Shown here in pieces: positions 1-6,287 of a stretch of DNA of 10,658 bases. Under the pieces are notes generated by a model. The model did not search any database. It saw nothing but the letters and a program-made list of their open reading frames with translations, and had not been told where the DNA came from. Location of the stretch: contig JAAEEL010000077.1 in NCBI GenBank assembly GCA_013415795.1, forward strand, positions 1-10,658, in the 5' to 3' direction. Source of the stretch: Methanocellales archaeon. GTDB taxonomy: Archaea > Halobacteriota > UBA148. The first letter of the stretch is position 1, and the number at the start of each line of letters is the position of its first letter. The translations under genes were made by a program, and so were the position numbers.

Positions 1-1029
1 GAATGGGATCATTATCGAGACTATAACTAATGAATGTAGGATATATACTGCATAAAAGTTAGGTGACATCCATTTAATCAATCTTCCCTGTGTGTAAAAT
101 CTTTTCTTGAAGATATATGCTAAACTAATAATAATGCTTAAACAGGCAATGGATTCCCATATTGAGATTACTAAAGACTGCCAGGAAAACGTACCTAAAA
201 AAAGATCAAGATCATAACCCATACTCATGCCCACAGCAAGCATAATCGGCAAAGCAATTATTGATAAGAGAGCAACTGGTTTCCATGGTTTTGGGTTTGA
301 TAAATTCCCAAACCATCCACCCCTGTATGCCAGTATCCCCGCCCAGAAACAGAAGATGTAATGAGTAAAATGTCCTAACTGGAAATGATCCAATACCTCA
401 ACTCCAACAGGATACCATATCCTTACAAAGAAGGTCCCCAGTGCAATTGCTATAATGCTCCCAGTAACTGCTGCGTTTGTTGGAAAATTATTCTTAAATG
501 GATTAAACGAATAACTGGAAACAAGCCTGTAAAAAACATATGCTGTTGAAAAAATCAGCAAAGCCTCTACAAACCAGAGAGGTCCGGGTTCCCAAGTATA
601 AAGGGGGTGTTGAAGTCGATAAATAACTATTCCAAAGAAAGATGATTCCCTTCCTTCGGCGAAATTTAATACAATGTAATCAATAATGGGAGTAATTAAA
701 GTGGTGTAAACCAACACAGGTATACCTAAACGTATTAATCGGTCTTTCAAGAATATTTTTGGTCCTTTTTTATCATAGGATCTTGGAACAAAATATCCGG
801 AAAGAAGAAAAAAGAATGACAAAACATAGCTTTGATTGATAGCATTAAATAATAAAAAGATAATGGGACTGATTTCATCAGTTGGAATTTCCTTAAGGGG
901 CCAGCCACCTGAACCCCCATAGGCGACAGCAACATGGTGAATGACAATCAAGACAATCAAAAAAAGCCTGATATTATCTATATAAAGAATTCTTCCTGAT
1001 TTAGAGGATACATTCTCAGGCAAGCTCAA
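1..1029 (-). CDS. Acyltransferase-3 family membrane protein, partial (3' end beyond window)
   Basis: An uninterrupted minus-strand frame of 343 codons leaves the left edge, so the C-terminus is missing. The translation opens with RILYIDNIRLFLIVLIVIHH (residues 13-32), followed by AYGGSGGW (36-43), SFFFLLSGYF (71-80) and RLIRLGIPV (98-106). Many hydrophobic segments follow, and near the edge there is a YAVYILHSLVIV stretch. These are hallmarks of acyltransferase 3 (OafA/OpgC-like) proteins, which move acyl groups across or at the membrane onto sugars, glycans or lipids. His31/His32 match the family's conserved N-terminal histidine. The family is usually about 350-400 residues, so only the tail is likely missing. 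There is no in-frame ATG near the N-terminus. TTG at 1029 fits the family start and lies about 10 bases after the predicted transcription start, while TTG at 1023 is an alternative. The acceptor substrate is unknown, and no glycan genes are visible nearby. Confidence 0.85.
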   Translation of the reverse strand, partial: MSLPENVSSKSGRILYIDNIRLFLIVLIVIHHVAVAYGGSGGWPLKEIPTDEISPIIFLLFNAINQSYVLSFFFLLSGYFVPRSYDKKGPKIFLKDRLIRLGIPVLVYTTLITPIIDYIVLNFAEGRESSFFGIVIYRLQHPLYTWEPGPLWFVEALLIFSTAYVFYRLVSSYSFNPFKNNFPTNAAVTGSIIAIALGTFFVRIWYPVGVEVLDHFQLGHFTHYIFCFWAGILAYRGGWFGNLSNPKPWKPVALLSIIALPIMLAVGMSMGYDLDLFLGTFSWQSLVISIWESIACLSIIISLAYIFKKRFYTQGRLIKWMSPNFYAVYILHSLVIVSIMIPF

Positions 1030-1354
1030 AACACCACAGCTATATTAAAAAAAGTTACAATTATATAAATTCTTCGATAAGAAAATAAAAAAATTAAGGA
1101 GTAAAAGCTATTGAGCCCAAACGTTAAATTTCATTACAAGGAAAGGTTTCACTAGTCATCTCTTGAACAGTAACGGACCTTCAATATATTCAAGAATTAT
1201 TAGGATACAAAAACACTAATATAACTAAGATCTAGACCCATGTAAAAAATAAAAACTGAACAAGATATCAAAACTCTTTTAGATATTTGATATTCAAAGA
1301 GATAAAAAAAAAAGAAGAGATGATTAGGACATAAAAAAATTTGGATAGAGGCTT
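1030..1354. other. Divergent AT-rich intergenic region
   Basis: About 325 bases separate the minus-strand acyltransferase from the plus-strand HD gene. I see no coding frame of credible length and no RNA gene. The left side holds the acyltransferase promoter. The right side has an inverted repeat, ATATCAAA (1265-1272) and TTTGATAT (1286-1293), with 13 bases between the arms. It is centred about 75 bases before the HD start and could be an operator or chance in AT-rich DNA. A purine-rich stretch with a 10-base A run lies near 1303-1318. No plus-strand TATA box is convincing. Confidence 0.5.
1061..1077 (-). promoter_or_regulatory. BRE/TATA promoter for the acyltransferase gene
   Basis: Read on the minus strand, CGAAGAA is followed directly by TTTATATAA, a good match to an archaeal BRE plus TATA box. 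Transcription would be expected to start about 25 bases downstream, near 1039. That leaves a leader of roughly 10 bases before TTG 1029. The spacing supports the chosen start and suggests a nearly leaderless mRNA. This is inferred from the motif only. Confidence 0.55.
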
Positions 1355-2491
1355 ATGATCAGAAAACCATTCATATTAAAAATTTTTGAAGCGACGGATA
1401 TGCAAAGGTGGAACGATAAGATACGTCCTGTAGAACTAAGAGAATTGGATAAACAGGCACATAAAATGATAATCGCATACCTTTTAGGTAAATTCGAGGA
1501 AGAAAATAATAGTGAAAATTTTGATTGGATAGAGATCATAGAGGGTGGAATTTTTGAATTTTTACAGCGTTTAATTGTTACTGACTTGAAGCCCCCAATA
1601 TTTCACAAAATAAAAGAAGACCCAGAAAAGTACAAAAAGTTAAACGATTGGGTTTGTGAAGAGATAGAACATATTATATCACCTTTAGGTAATAATTTTT
1701 ACAAGAGATTCCAAGATTATCTATCAAATCCAAGTGAAAATGTGAATAAAAGAATTTTGAGTGCTGCTCATTTTTATGCTACCAAATGGGAGTTTGACGT
1801 AATTGAACGGGCCAATCCAAACGGATACGAAATCTCAGAAATAAAAAGTTATTTACAAGCAAAACAGGAAAAATACTATGATTTAGAGGGCATACGACAG
1901 TTATCACTGTACTCCAAATTAAAGAATTTTGTTGACTTATGTGGTGAGCTTAGGTTTCAAGTAAGGTGGAGCCATTTGCACAGGATTCACGAGACATCTG
2001 TTCTCGGTCACATGCTAATCGTTGCTATGTTAAGTTATTTGTTTTCATTGGAGATAGGTTCATGCAGAAAAAGACGAATCAATAACTATTTTACGGGATT
2101 ATTTCACGACCTACCAGAAATTCTTACAAGGGACATAATTTCTCCGGTTAAAAAAGATGTTAGAGACCTTAGTCCTTTGATCAAAGAATACGAGAAGGAA
2201 GAAATGGAAAAAAAGATATATAAATTGATTCCAAATGAATGGCATTCAGAAATGAGAATGTTTACTGAGCGTGAATTCGAAAGTATTGTGACTATAAACG
2301 GAAAAATGGAAGAAAAAACCTCCGATCAAATTAGCAATTATTTTAATGAGGATAGGTACAATCCAAGAGATGGGGAGATCGTTAAAGCAACCGATTCTCT
2401 TGCTGCATTCATAGAGACCTATTTGGAATTGAGTGAGGGCATGACCAGTAAAGCCCTTAAAGATGCCAAAAGCGAATTAATAGAAAAATGA
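1355..2491 (+). CDS. HD-superfamily phosphohydrolase, YfbR-like, with N-terminal pseudo-HD half
   Basis: This 378-residue protein is probably a cytosolic, metal-dependent phosphohydrolase acting on nucleoside monophosphates or related compounds. The C-terminal half (about 200-365) carries the YfbR/HD signature: R204-W205, H219, H251-D252 with E255 and D260 (HDLPEILTRD), and D347 in KATDSLAAF. R204 to H219 spans 15 residues, the same spacing as the substrate-binding Arg-Trp to the first metal His in E. coli YfbR as I recall it. The predicted metal ligands are H219, H251, D252 and D347. Residues about 30-160 read like a decayed copy of the same domain: H36, then GG instead of HD at 64-65, the E68-FLQR block, DLKPP at 77-81, and SAAHFYATKW at 136-145. 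An AGAGG at 1347-1351 lies only 3 bases before ATG. The gene stands alone and looks more AT-rich than the operon to its right. Its natural substrate is not known. Confidence 0.8.
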   Translation: MIRKPFILKIFEATDMQRWNDKIRPVELRELDKQAHKMIIAYLLGKFEEENNSENFDWIEIIEGGIFEFLQRLIVTDLKPPIFHKIKEDPEKYKKLNDWVCEEIEHIISPLGNNFYKRFQDYLSNPSENVNKRILSAAHFYATKWEFDVIERANPNGYEISEIKSYLQAKQEKYYDLEGIRQLSLYSKLKNFVDLCGELRFQVRWSHLHRIHETSVLGHMLIVAMLSYLFSLEIGSCRKRRINNYFTGLFHDLPEILTRDIISPVKKDVRDLSPLIKEYEKEEMEKKIYKLIPNEWHSEMRMFTEREFESIVTINGKMEEKTSDQISNYFNEDRYNPRDGEIVKATDSLAAFIETYLELSEGMTSKALKDAKSELIEK

Positions 2492-2546
2492 AAAGGAAAA
2501 AATATTTCAGGTATAAATTTTGGAGATATATGCGCCGATTTTGACT

Positions 2547-2566
2547 TATAAAAATTACTTTTTATA
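2547..2566. promoter_or_regulatory. AT palindrome between HD gene and flavoprotein gene
   Basis: Perfect 8-base arms TATAAAAA and TTTTTATA flank a 4-base spacer. It lies 56 bases after the HD stop and 128 bases before the flavoprotein start. The right arm resembles an archaeal TATA box, and the T run could also help terminate the HD transcript. The sequence cannot decide between these roles. Confidence 0.25.
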
Positions 2567-2597
2567 GTTTGCATGAAGCCCCTCAAATGCCTAGCCA

Positions 2598-2607
2598 TTA
2601 TATAAAA
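2598..2607 (+). promoter_or_regulatory. Candidate TATA box for the iron-sulfur flavoprotein gene
   Basis: TTATATAAAA resembles the archaeal TATA box and lies 87 bases before the flavoprotein ATG. It would give a start of transcription near 2628 and a leader of about 65 bases containing a strong ribosome binding site. No clear BRE precedes it, and the upstream palindrome at 2547-2566 is a rival. Confidence 0.35.
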
Positions 2608-2680
2608 TTAAGACATAGGGGAGAAACTACCGATAAATACAAATCTGGTGGGACATTCTGATACCTAATAGGAAATCTAT

Positions 2681-2686
2681 GGGAGG
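2681..2686 (+). promoter_or_regulatory. Shine-Dalgarno GGGAGG that fixes the flavoprotein start
   Basis: GGGAGG lies 7 bases before ATG 2694. It overlaps the last base of an upstream in-frame ATG at 2679, so that ATG cannot use it. The downstream ATG is therefore the better start, and it also gives the usual family N-terminus MKVFAINASA. Confidence 0.75.
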
Positions 2687-2693
2687 ATATAAA

Positions 2694-3269
2694 ATGAAAG
2701 TTTTTGCAATAAACGCCAGTGCACGTAAAGATGGAAACACAGCTACACTCATAAATCATGTTTTCGGCGAACTACAAAAAGAGGGTTTTGAAACAGAGCT
2801 TTTTCAGCTTTCTGGCAAGAAAATCCAGGGTTGTAAGGCCTGCTACAAATGCTTTCAAAACAAAGATCAGCGTTGTTCGGTGAATGACGATATTCTAAAC
2901 GAGTGCATCGAGAAGATGCTTGATGCAGACGGAATAATATTGGGTTCACCCACCTATTTCGCCAACGTCAGCACTGAAATGAAGGCTTTGATCGACAGGG
3001 CAGGATTTGTGGCCAAGTCTAATGACAATATGTTCAAACGAAAGGTAGGCGCTGCTGTTGTTGCTGTTCGCAGGGCAGGCAGCATTCACGTCTTTAATTC
3101 TATCAATCACTTCTTCTTTATCAATGAAATGATAGTTCCCGGTTCTTCCTACTGGAACTTGGGCGTTGGACTAGACATGGGTGCAGTGGAAAAAGATGAG
3201 GAGGGCATTATGACGATGAAAGTTCTAGGAAAAAACATGGCATGGATTTTAAAGAAGTTGCATGAGTAA
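2694..3269 (+). CDS. Iron-sulfur flavoprotein (flavodoxin-fold, NAD(P)H-dependent FMN reductase family)
   Basis: The product has 191 residues. The N-terminal beta strand and phosphate loop for FMN are seen at NASARKDGNTATL (7-19). A compact cysteine motif follows, C47-x2-C50-x2-C53-x7-C61, then NDDILNECIEKM and DADGIILGSPTYFANVSTEM, which end the flavin-binding core. As I recall the Methanosarcina thermophila iron-sulfur flavoprotein, this order and even the first three cysteine positions agree, with CX2CX2CX5C there. Such proteins hold FMN and a [4Fe-4S] cluster, form dimers or tetramers, and pass electrons from ferredoxin or reduce oxygen and peroxide. The gene stands alone with its own promoter and strong ribosome binding site, so the context does not reveal its partner. 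It could also be a quinone or FMN reductase that binds no cluster, but the four cysteines argue against that. Confidence 0.87.
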   Translation: MKVFAINASARKDGNTATLINHVFGELQKEGFETELFQLSGKKIQGCKACYKCFQNKDQRCSVNDDILNECIEKMLDADGIILGSPTYFANVSTEMKALIDRAGFVAKSNDNMFKRKVGAAVVAVRRAGSIHVFNSINHFFFINEMIVPGSSYWNLGVGLDMGAVEKDEEGIMTMKVLGKNMAWILKKLHE

Positions 3270-3505
3270 AAAAAAAATACTCAACTCAGATTTGTACAGA
3301 TAATTCACCAAAAATTCATCCCTTTTCTCTCAGCTTAAAATATATGCAAGACATTAGATACAATCGCGTCGAGATCTTCAAAGCTATCTACATTCAATTC
3401 CCATAAAACAAATAATACAAAAAATACACAAGATTTAAAAGAAAAATAATTTTAAAAGAAAAATACTTAACAAGCTTTTTTAACTTTGAAAAACGATTTA
3501 GAGCT
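3270..3505. other. Leader/promoter region upstream of the CoA operon
   Basis: These 236 bases hold no credible gene; the longest start-to-stop frame noted is 20 codons at 3344. Two promoter candidates are visible. One is CTTAAAATATATGC near 3334-3347, which resembles the smc promoter and would leave a leader of about 135 bases. The other is the T-rich CTTTTTTAAC near 3475-3484, about 26 bases before the GTG, which would give a leaderless transcript. Between them is a perfect 15-base direct repeat (3434-3448 and 3451-3465). A weak GAGTA/TACTC hairpin overlaps the flavoprotein stop codon. Confidence 0.5.
3434..3465. repeat. 15-base tandem direct repeat upstream of coaBC
   Basis: TTTAAAAGAAAAATA occurs at 3434-3448 and again at 3451-3465, identical, with a 17-base period. 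It lies 41-72 bases before the coaBC start. It could be a pair of operator sites or a doubled BRE/TATA element, or simply low-complexity AT duplication. Confidence 0.6.
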
Positions 3506-4720
3506 GTGGTTACATTGGCTCATCCAGCATTTGACATAAGAGGATCGAAAGGGCAGGAGCTCTCTGGCAGGAGAATAATTCTAGGCGTGACAGGTAGCAT
3601 AGCAGCCGTCGAAACGGTCAAGTTGGCAAGAGAGCTAATGAGATTTGGTGCAGACGTTCGAGCGGTGATGTCGCCTTCCGCCCAAAAAATCATACATCAA
3701 CAAGCACTTCAATATGGAACCGGTCATGAAGTGATTACTGAAATCACCGGCAAGACAGAACATGTTGAGCTATGTGGAGACAGAGAGGATAAAGCAGATC
3801 TTTTGTTGATAGCCCCTTGCACGGCGAATACTATCGGAAAGATCGCAGCTGGAATAGATGATTCCTCGGTGACGACCTTTGCCACCACAGCAATTGGGTC
3901 GGGCATACCAATTATCATTGTTCCTGCCATGCATGTTTCAATGTACTCACATCCTATTGTCATGAAAAATATCAAGAGACTTGAAGAACTAGGAACAGAA
4001 TTCATGCGCCCAAGGATGGAAGAAGGCAGTGCGAAGATTGCTAGCATGGATGACATCATTATACGTGTGTTACGAGTTCTCGGCAGTAACGAATTGAGAG
4101 GTAGAAAGGTGTTGATAACAGCTGGAGGGACTGCAGAGTCCATAGACCCAATCAGAATACTAACTAGTCGTAGTTCTGGCAAGACCGGGCTAGAACTAGC
4201 AAGAGAGGCATATATTAGAGGGGCAGAAGTCAAACTCGTCCAGAGAGGGTATAGCAACTATTCTGAGATCGAGAGCATAAGCGTCGAAAGTGCTCAGCAA
4301 ATGACAGATTCTGTGCTTAAAGAGTTGAAAAAGGGATTTGACGTATTAATATGCCCTGCCGCTATATCTGATTACACTGTCGATAAAAGCCCAAACAAGA
4401 TTTACTTTGGCAAGGAACTGACTTTATCGCTGAAGCCTGTTCCTAAGCTGATAAAGATGGTAAGGAAGAAATATCCTGATTTGACCATTATAGGCTTCAA
4501 AGCAGAAACTAATGTTCCGGTGGAAGAGCTTATCTCAAGAGCGATGTCGATGAAGGATAAAAATAAGCTAGATTTGGTTGTAGCAAATGATGTCGGCAAG
4601 GGTGGGATAGGTGAAGATGAAAATGAGGTATATGTCATCAGTAACGAGATCACGCAGTTCAAGGGTTCAAAGAGAAGCATAGCGAAAAATATTATCGATG
4701 CTTTGGTTGGGGTGTTATGA
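3506..4720 (+). CDS. coaBC: Bifunctional phosphopantothenoylcysteine decarboxylase / phosphopantothenate-cysteine ligase
   Basis: This 404-residue cytosolic flavoenzyme joins 4'-phosphopantothenate to cysteine using CTP and then decarboxylates the product to 4'-phosphopantetheine. The N-terminal CoaC domain (about 20-190) shows GVTGSIAAVETVKLAREL, the catalytic H86 in TEHVEL, APCTANTIGKIAAGI, and PAMHVSMY (140-147). The C-terminal CoaB domain (about 198-404) shows ITAGGTAESIDPIR (204-217), SSGKTG, PAAISDY, K298 in PNKI, LKPVPKLI, IGFKAET and VANDVG. In PAMH, H143 replaces the bacterial Asn. The bacterial Cys-containing ACGDxGxGRM clamp is absent and EEGSAKIAS stands there, as in other archaeal enzymes I recall. 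The start is taken as GTG 3506 because no ATG is available near the N-terminus. TTG 3515 is possible, and neither has a clear ribosome binding site. The stop overlaps pok by ATGA. It is the first gene of the operon. Confidence 0.93.
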   Translation: MVTLAHPAFDIRGSKGQELSGRRIILGVTGSIAAVETVKLARELMRFGADVRAVMSPSAQKIIHQQALQYGTGHEVITEITGKTEHVELCGDREDKADLLLIAPCTANTIGKIAAGIDDSSVTTFATTAIGSGIPIIIVPAMHVSMYSHPIVMKNIKRLEELGTEFMRPRMEEGSAKIASMDDIIIRVLRVLGSNELRGRKVLITAGGTAESIDPIRILTSRSSGKTGLELAREAYIRGAEVKLVQRGYSNYSEIESISVESAQQMTDSVLKELKKGFDVLICPAAISDYTVDKSPNKIYFGKELTLSLKPVPKLIKMVRKKYPDLTIIGFKAETNVPVEELISRAMSMKDKNKLDLVVANDVGKGGIGEDENEVYVISNEITQFKGSKRSIAKNIIDALVGVL

Positions 4721-5568
4721 GGGGGAGGGTAAGAGCTTATGCACCATCACACATAACCGGTTTTTTTGAAATCTGCGAGAACTCGAATCAAAAATATATG
4801 GGGTCTAGGGGTTGCGGATTTACCCTGCAAGCAGGAGTGACCACAGAGGTCACGGTAGACGAGGGTAGAGGTATATCTGTAATTATAAATGAAGCCAATG
4901 TAGAGGCCCCTACCACCCGGTCCGTCGTGAGGAAATTAGCAAGTGAACGTTTAGTAGAAGTGCTTAGCAAGACAGATGTACCAATAGGGTGCGGTTTCGG
5001 AGCCAGCGGAGCCGGTGCATTAAGTACAGCACTTGCTCTGAGCTATGCTATGTCCCTGAATCTGAGTTATAATGGCGCTGCAGAGGTTGCTCATGTAGCC
5101 GAAATTGAGAACAAGACAGGCTTGGGAGATGTGATAGCTCAAACACAGGGCGGTGTCATAATTCGAAGGGAGCCTGGAGCGCCTGGCATTGGTAAGGTAG
5201 ATAAGATTCCAGTCAAAGATCTAGAAATTAATCATGTTGTGCTGGGTGATATTTCGACGAAAGACGTGCTAGGGGACAAGAGATCAAAAATACGAATAAA
5301 TCGGGCTGGGAAAGCCGCTATAAAGGAGCTTCTTAAACGCCCAACAATTCAGAACTTCATGTTATTATCAAAGAGATTCGCCATTGAGAGTGGTCTCATG
5401 AGCGATTTTGGAATAGAAATTGTAGAGGCGGTTGAATCCTGCGGTGGGATGGCAAGCATGGCTATGCTAGGAGAGGTTATCTTTTCAATAGGGGGTTATG
5501 AAGCACTAAAGGAATTCGGACCCGTTCGAACATACAAGATAGGGCATAACGGAGCACGTTTGTTATGA
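4717..5568 (+). CDS. pok: Pantoate kinase (archaeal, GHMP family)
   Basis: This 283-residue enzyme phosphorylates pantoate with ATP to 4-phosphopantoate, the first committed step of the archaeal CoA route, which replaces bacterial PanC and CoaA. GHMP-kinase features appear in order: APSHITGFFEI (9-19), the glycine-rich ATP loop PIGCGFGASGAGAL (89-102), AHVAEIENKTGLGDVIAQ (125-142), and the C-terminal motif GGMASMAMLGEVIFSIG (243-259). The HITGFFEI opening and the AEI..TGLGD block separate pantoate kinase from mevalonate, homoserine and shikimate kinases of the same superfamily. ATG overlaps the coaBC stop as ATGA, and its own TGA overlaps the pps ATG the same way, implying coupled translation. 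The next gene uses its product directly, which supports the assignment. The length is normal for the family. Confidence 0.93.
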   Translation: MRGRVRAYAPSHITGFFEICENSNQKYMGSRGCGFTLQAGVTTEVTVDEGRGISVIINEANVEAPTTRSVVRKLASERLVEVLSKTDVPIGCGFGASGAGALSTALALSYAMSLNLSYNGAAEVAHVAEIENKTGLGDVIAQTQGGVIIRREPGAPGIGKVDKIPVKDLEINHVVLGDISTKDVLGDKRSKIRINRAGKAAIKELLKRPTIQNFMLLSKRFAIESGLMSDFGIEIVEAVESCGGMASMAMLGEVIFSIGGYEALKEFGPVRTYKIGHNGARLL

Positions 5569-6287
5569 TACCGAAGGATCATCCTCGCTACTTATCATTG
5601 ATGATCAGAGAGAGGCTCGTGAGAGGATATGAGTCTGGAATCGTCTGTACCCAAGGTTTAATAGCTCATGGAAGAGGAGAGGCATTTGATTACCTGATCG
5701 GGGAAAAGACTACCAAGGCGGCCATGTATGCGACAAGGGCTGCAGTGGCAACTTTGTTGGTTGCAAAATATCCCATTATATCTGTGAACGGCAACACTGC
5801 TGCCCTGGTACCAGACGAGATAGTACTTTTAAGTGAAAATATAAATGCAATTATTGAGGTAAACCTATTCCATCGAACCGAAGAACGCGTGAACAAGATA
5901 ATAGCTCATCTAAAGGCATATGGGGCAACAAAAATACTTGGAAAAAGGGTTTATAAAAGCATACCAGGCATAGAGCATGAAAGGGGCAAGGTGGATGAAG
6001 AAGGGATCTATAGGGCGGATACAGTGCTCGTTCCCTTGGAGGACGGGGATAGATGCGAAGCCCTGGTGAGAATGGGCAAGACCGTTATAGCGATAGACCT
6101 AAATCCGCTGAGTAGAACATCCAAAACGGCCACCATAACAGTGGTGGATAATGTAGTTAGAGCCGTACCAAACATGATAAAGTTGTCCGAAGAATTAAGA
6201 TACATGAATAAGAGAGAGTTAAAAGAAATAATAGATGCATTCGATAATGAACTAAATTTGCAGAATGTGATTAAGCATGATAATTAA
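5565..6287 (+). CDS. pps: 4-phosphopantoate--beta-alanine ligase (archaeal phosphopantothenate synthetase)
   Basis: This 240-residue enzyme condenses 4-phosphopantoate with beta-alanine, using ATP, to give 4'-phosphopantothenate, the substrate of CoaB encoded two genes upstream. It belongs to the archaeal family formerly called DUF137. Conserved blocks are HPRYLSLMIRERLVRGYESG (6-25), GLIAHGRGEAFDYLIGE (31-47), SVNGNTAAL (73-81), NLFHRTEERV (100-109) and AIDLNPLSRTS (176-186). The length agrees with the family. ATG 5565 overlaps the pok stop. The last 11 bases overlap the start of hisD in another frame. Together with pok and coaBC this makes a complete block from pantoate to phosphopantetheine. 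The source of beta-alanine is not encoded in this window. Confidence 0.93.
   Translation: MIPKDHPRYLSLMIRERLVRGYESGIVCTQGLIAHGRGEAFDYLIGEKTTKAAMYATRAAVATLLVAKYPIISVNGNTAALVPDEIVLLSENINAIIEVNLFHRTEERVNKIIAHLKAYGATKILGKRVYKSIPGIEHERGKVDEEGIYRADTVLVPLEDGDRCEALVRMGKTVIAIDLNPLSRTSKTATITVVDNVVRAVPNMIKLSEELRYMNKRELKEIIDAFDNELNLQNVIKHDN

Noticed and set aside
747..947. Minus-strand 66-codon frame with its own ATG
   Set aside because: It is in a different frame from the clear acyltransferase reading that covers the same bases; that longer frame carries the family motifs.
3264..3282. GAGTA/TACTC hairpin at the end of the flavoprotein gene
   Set aside because: The stem is only 5 bases, the loop is a run of A, and no T-tract follows on the plus strand. 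It is not a convincing terminator.
3724..4257. 177-codon minus-strand frame
   Set aside because: It is antisense to the CoaC/CoaB junction of coaBC, is serine/isoleucine-rich with no recognisable motif, and lacks a promoter or ribosome binding site.
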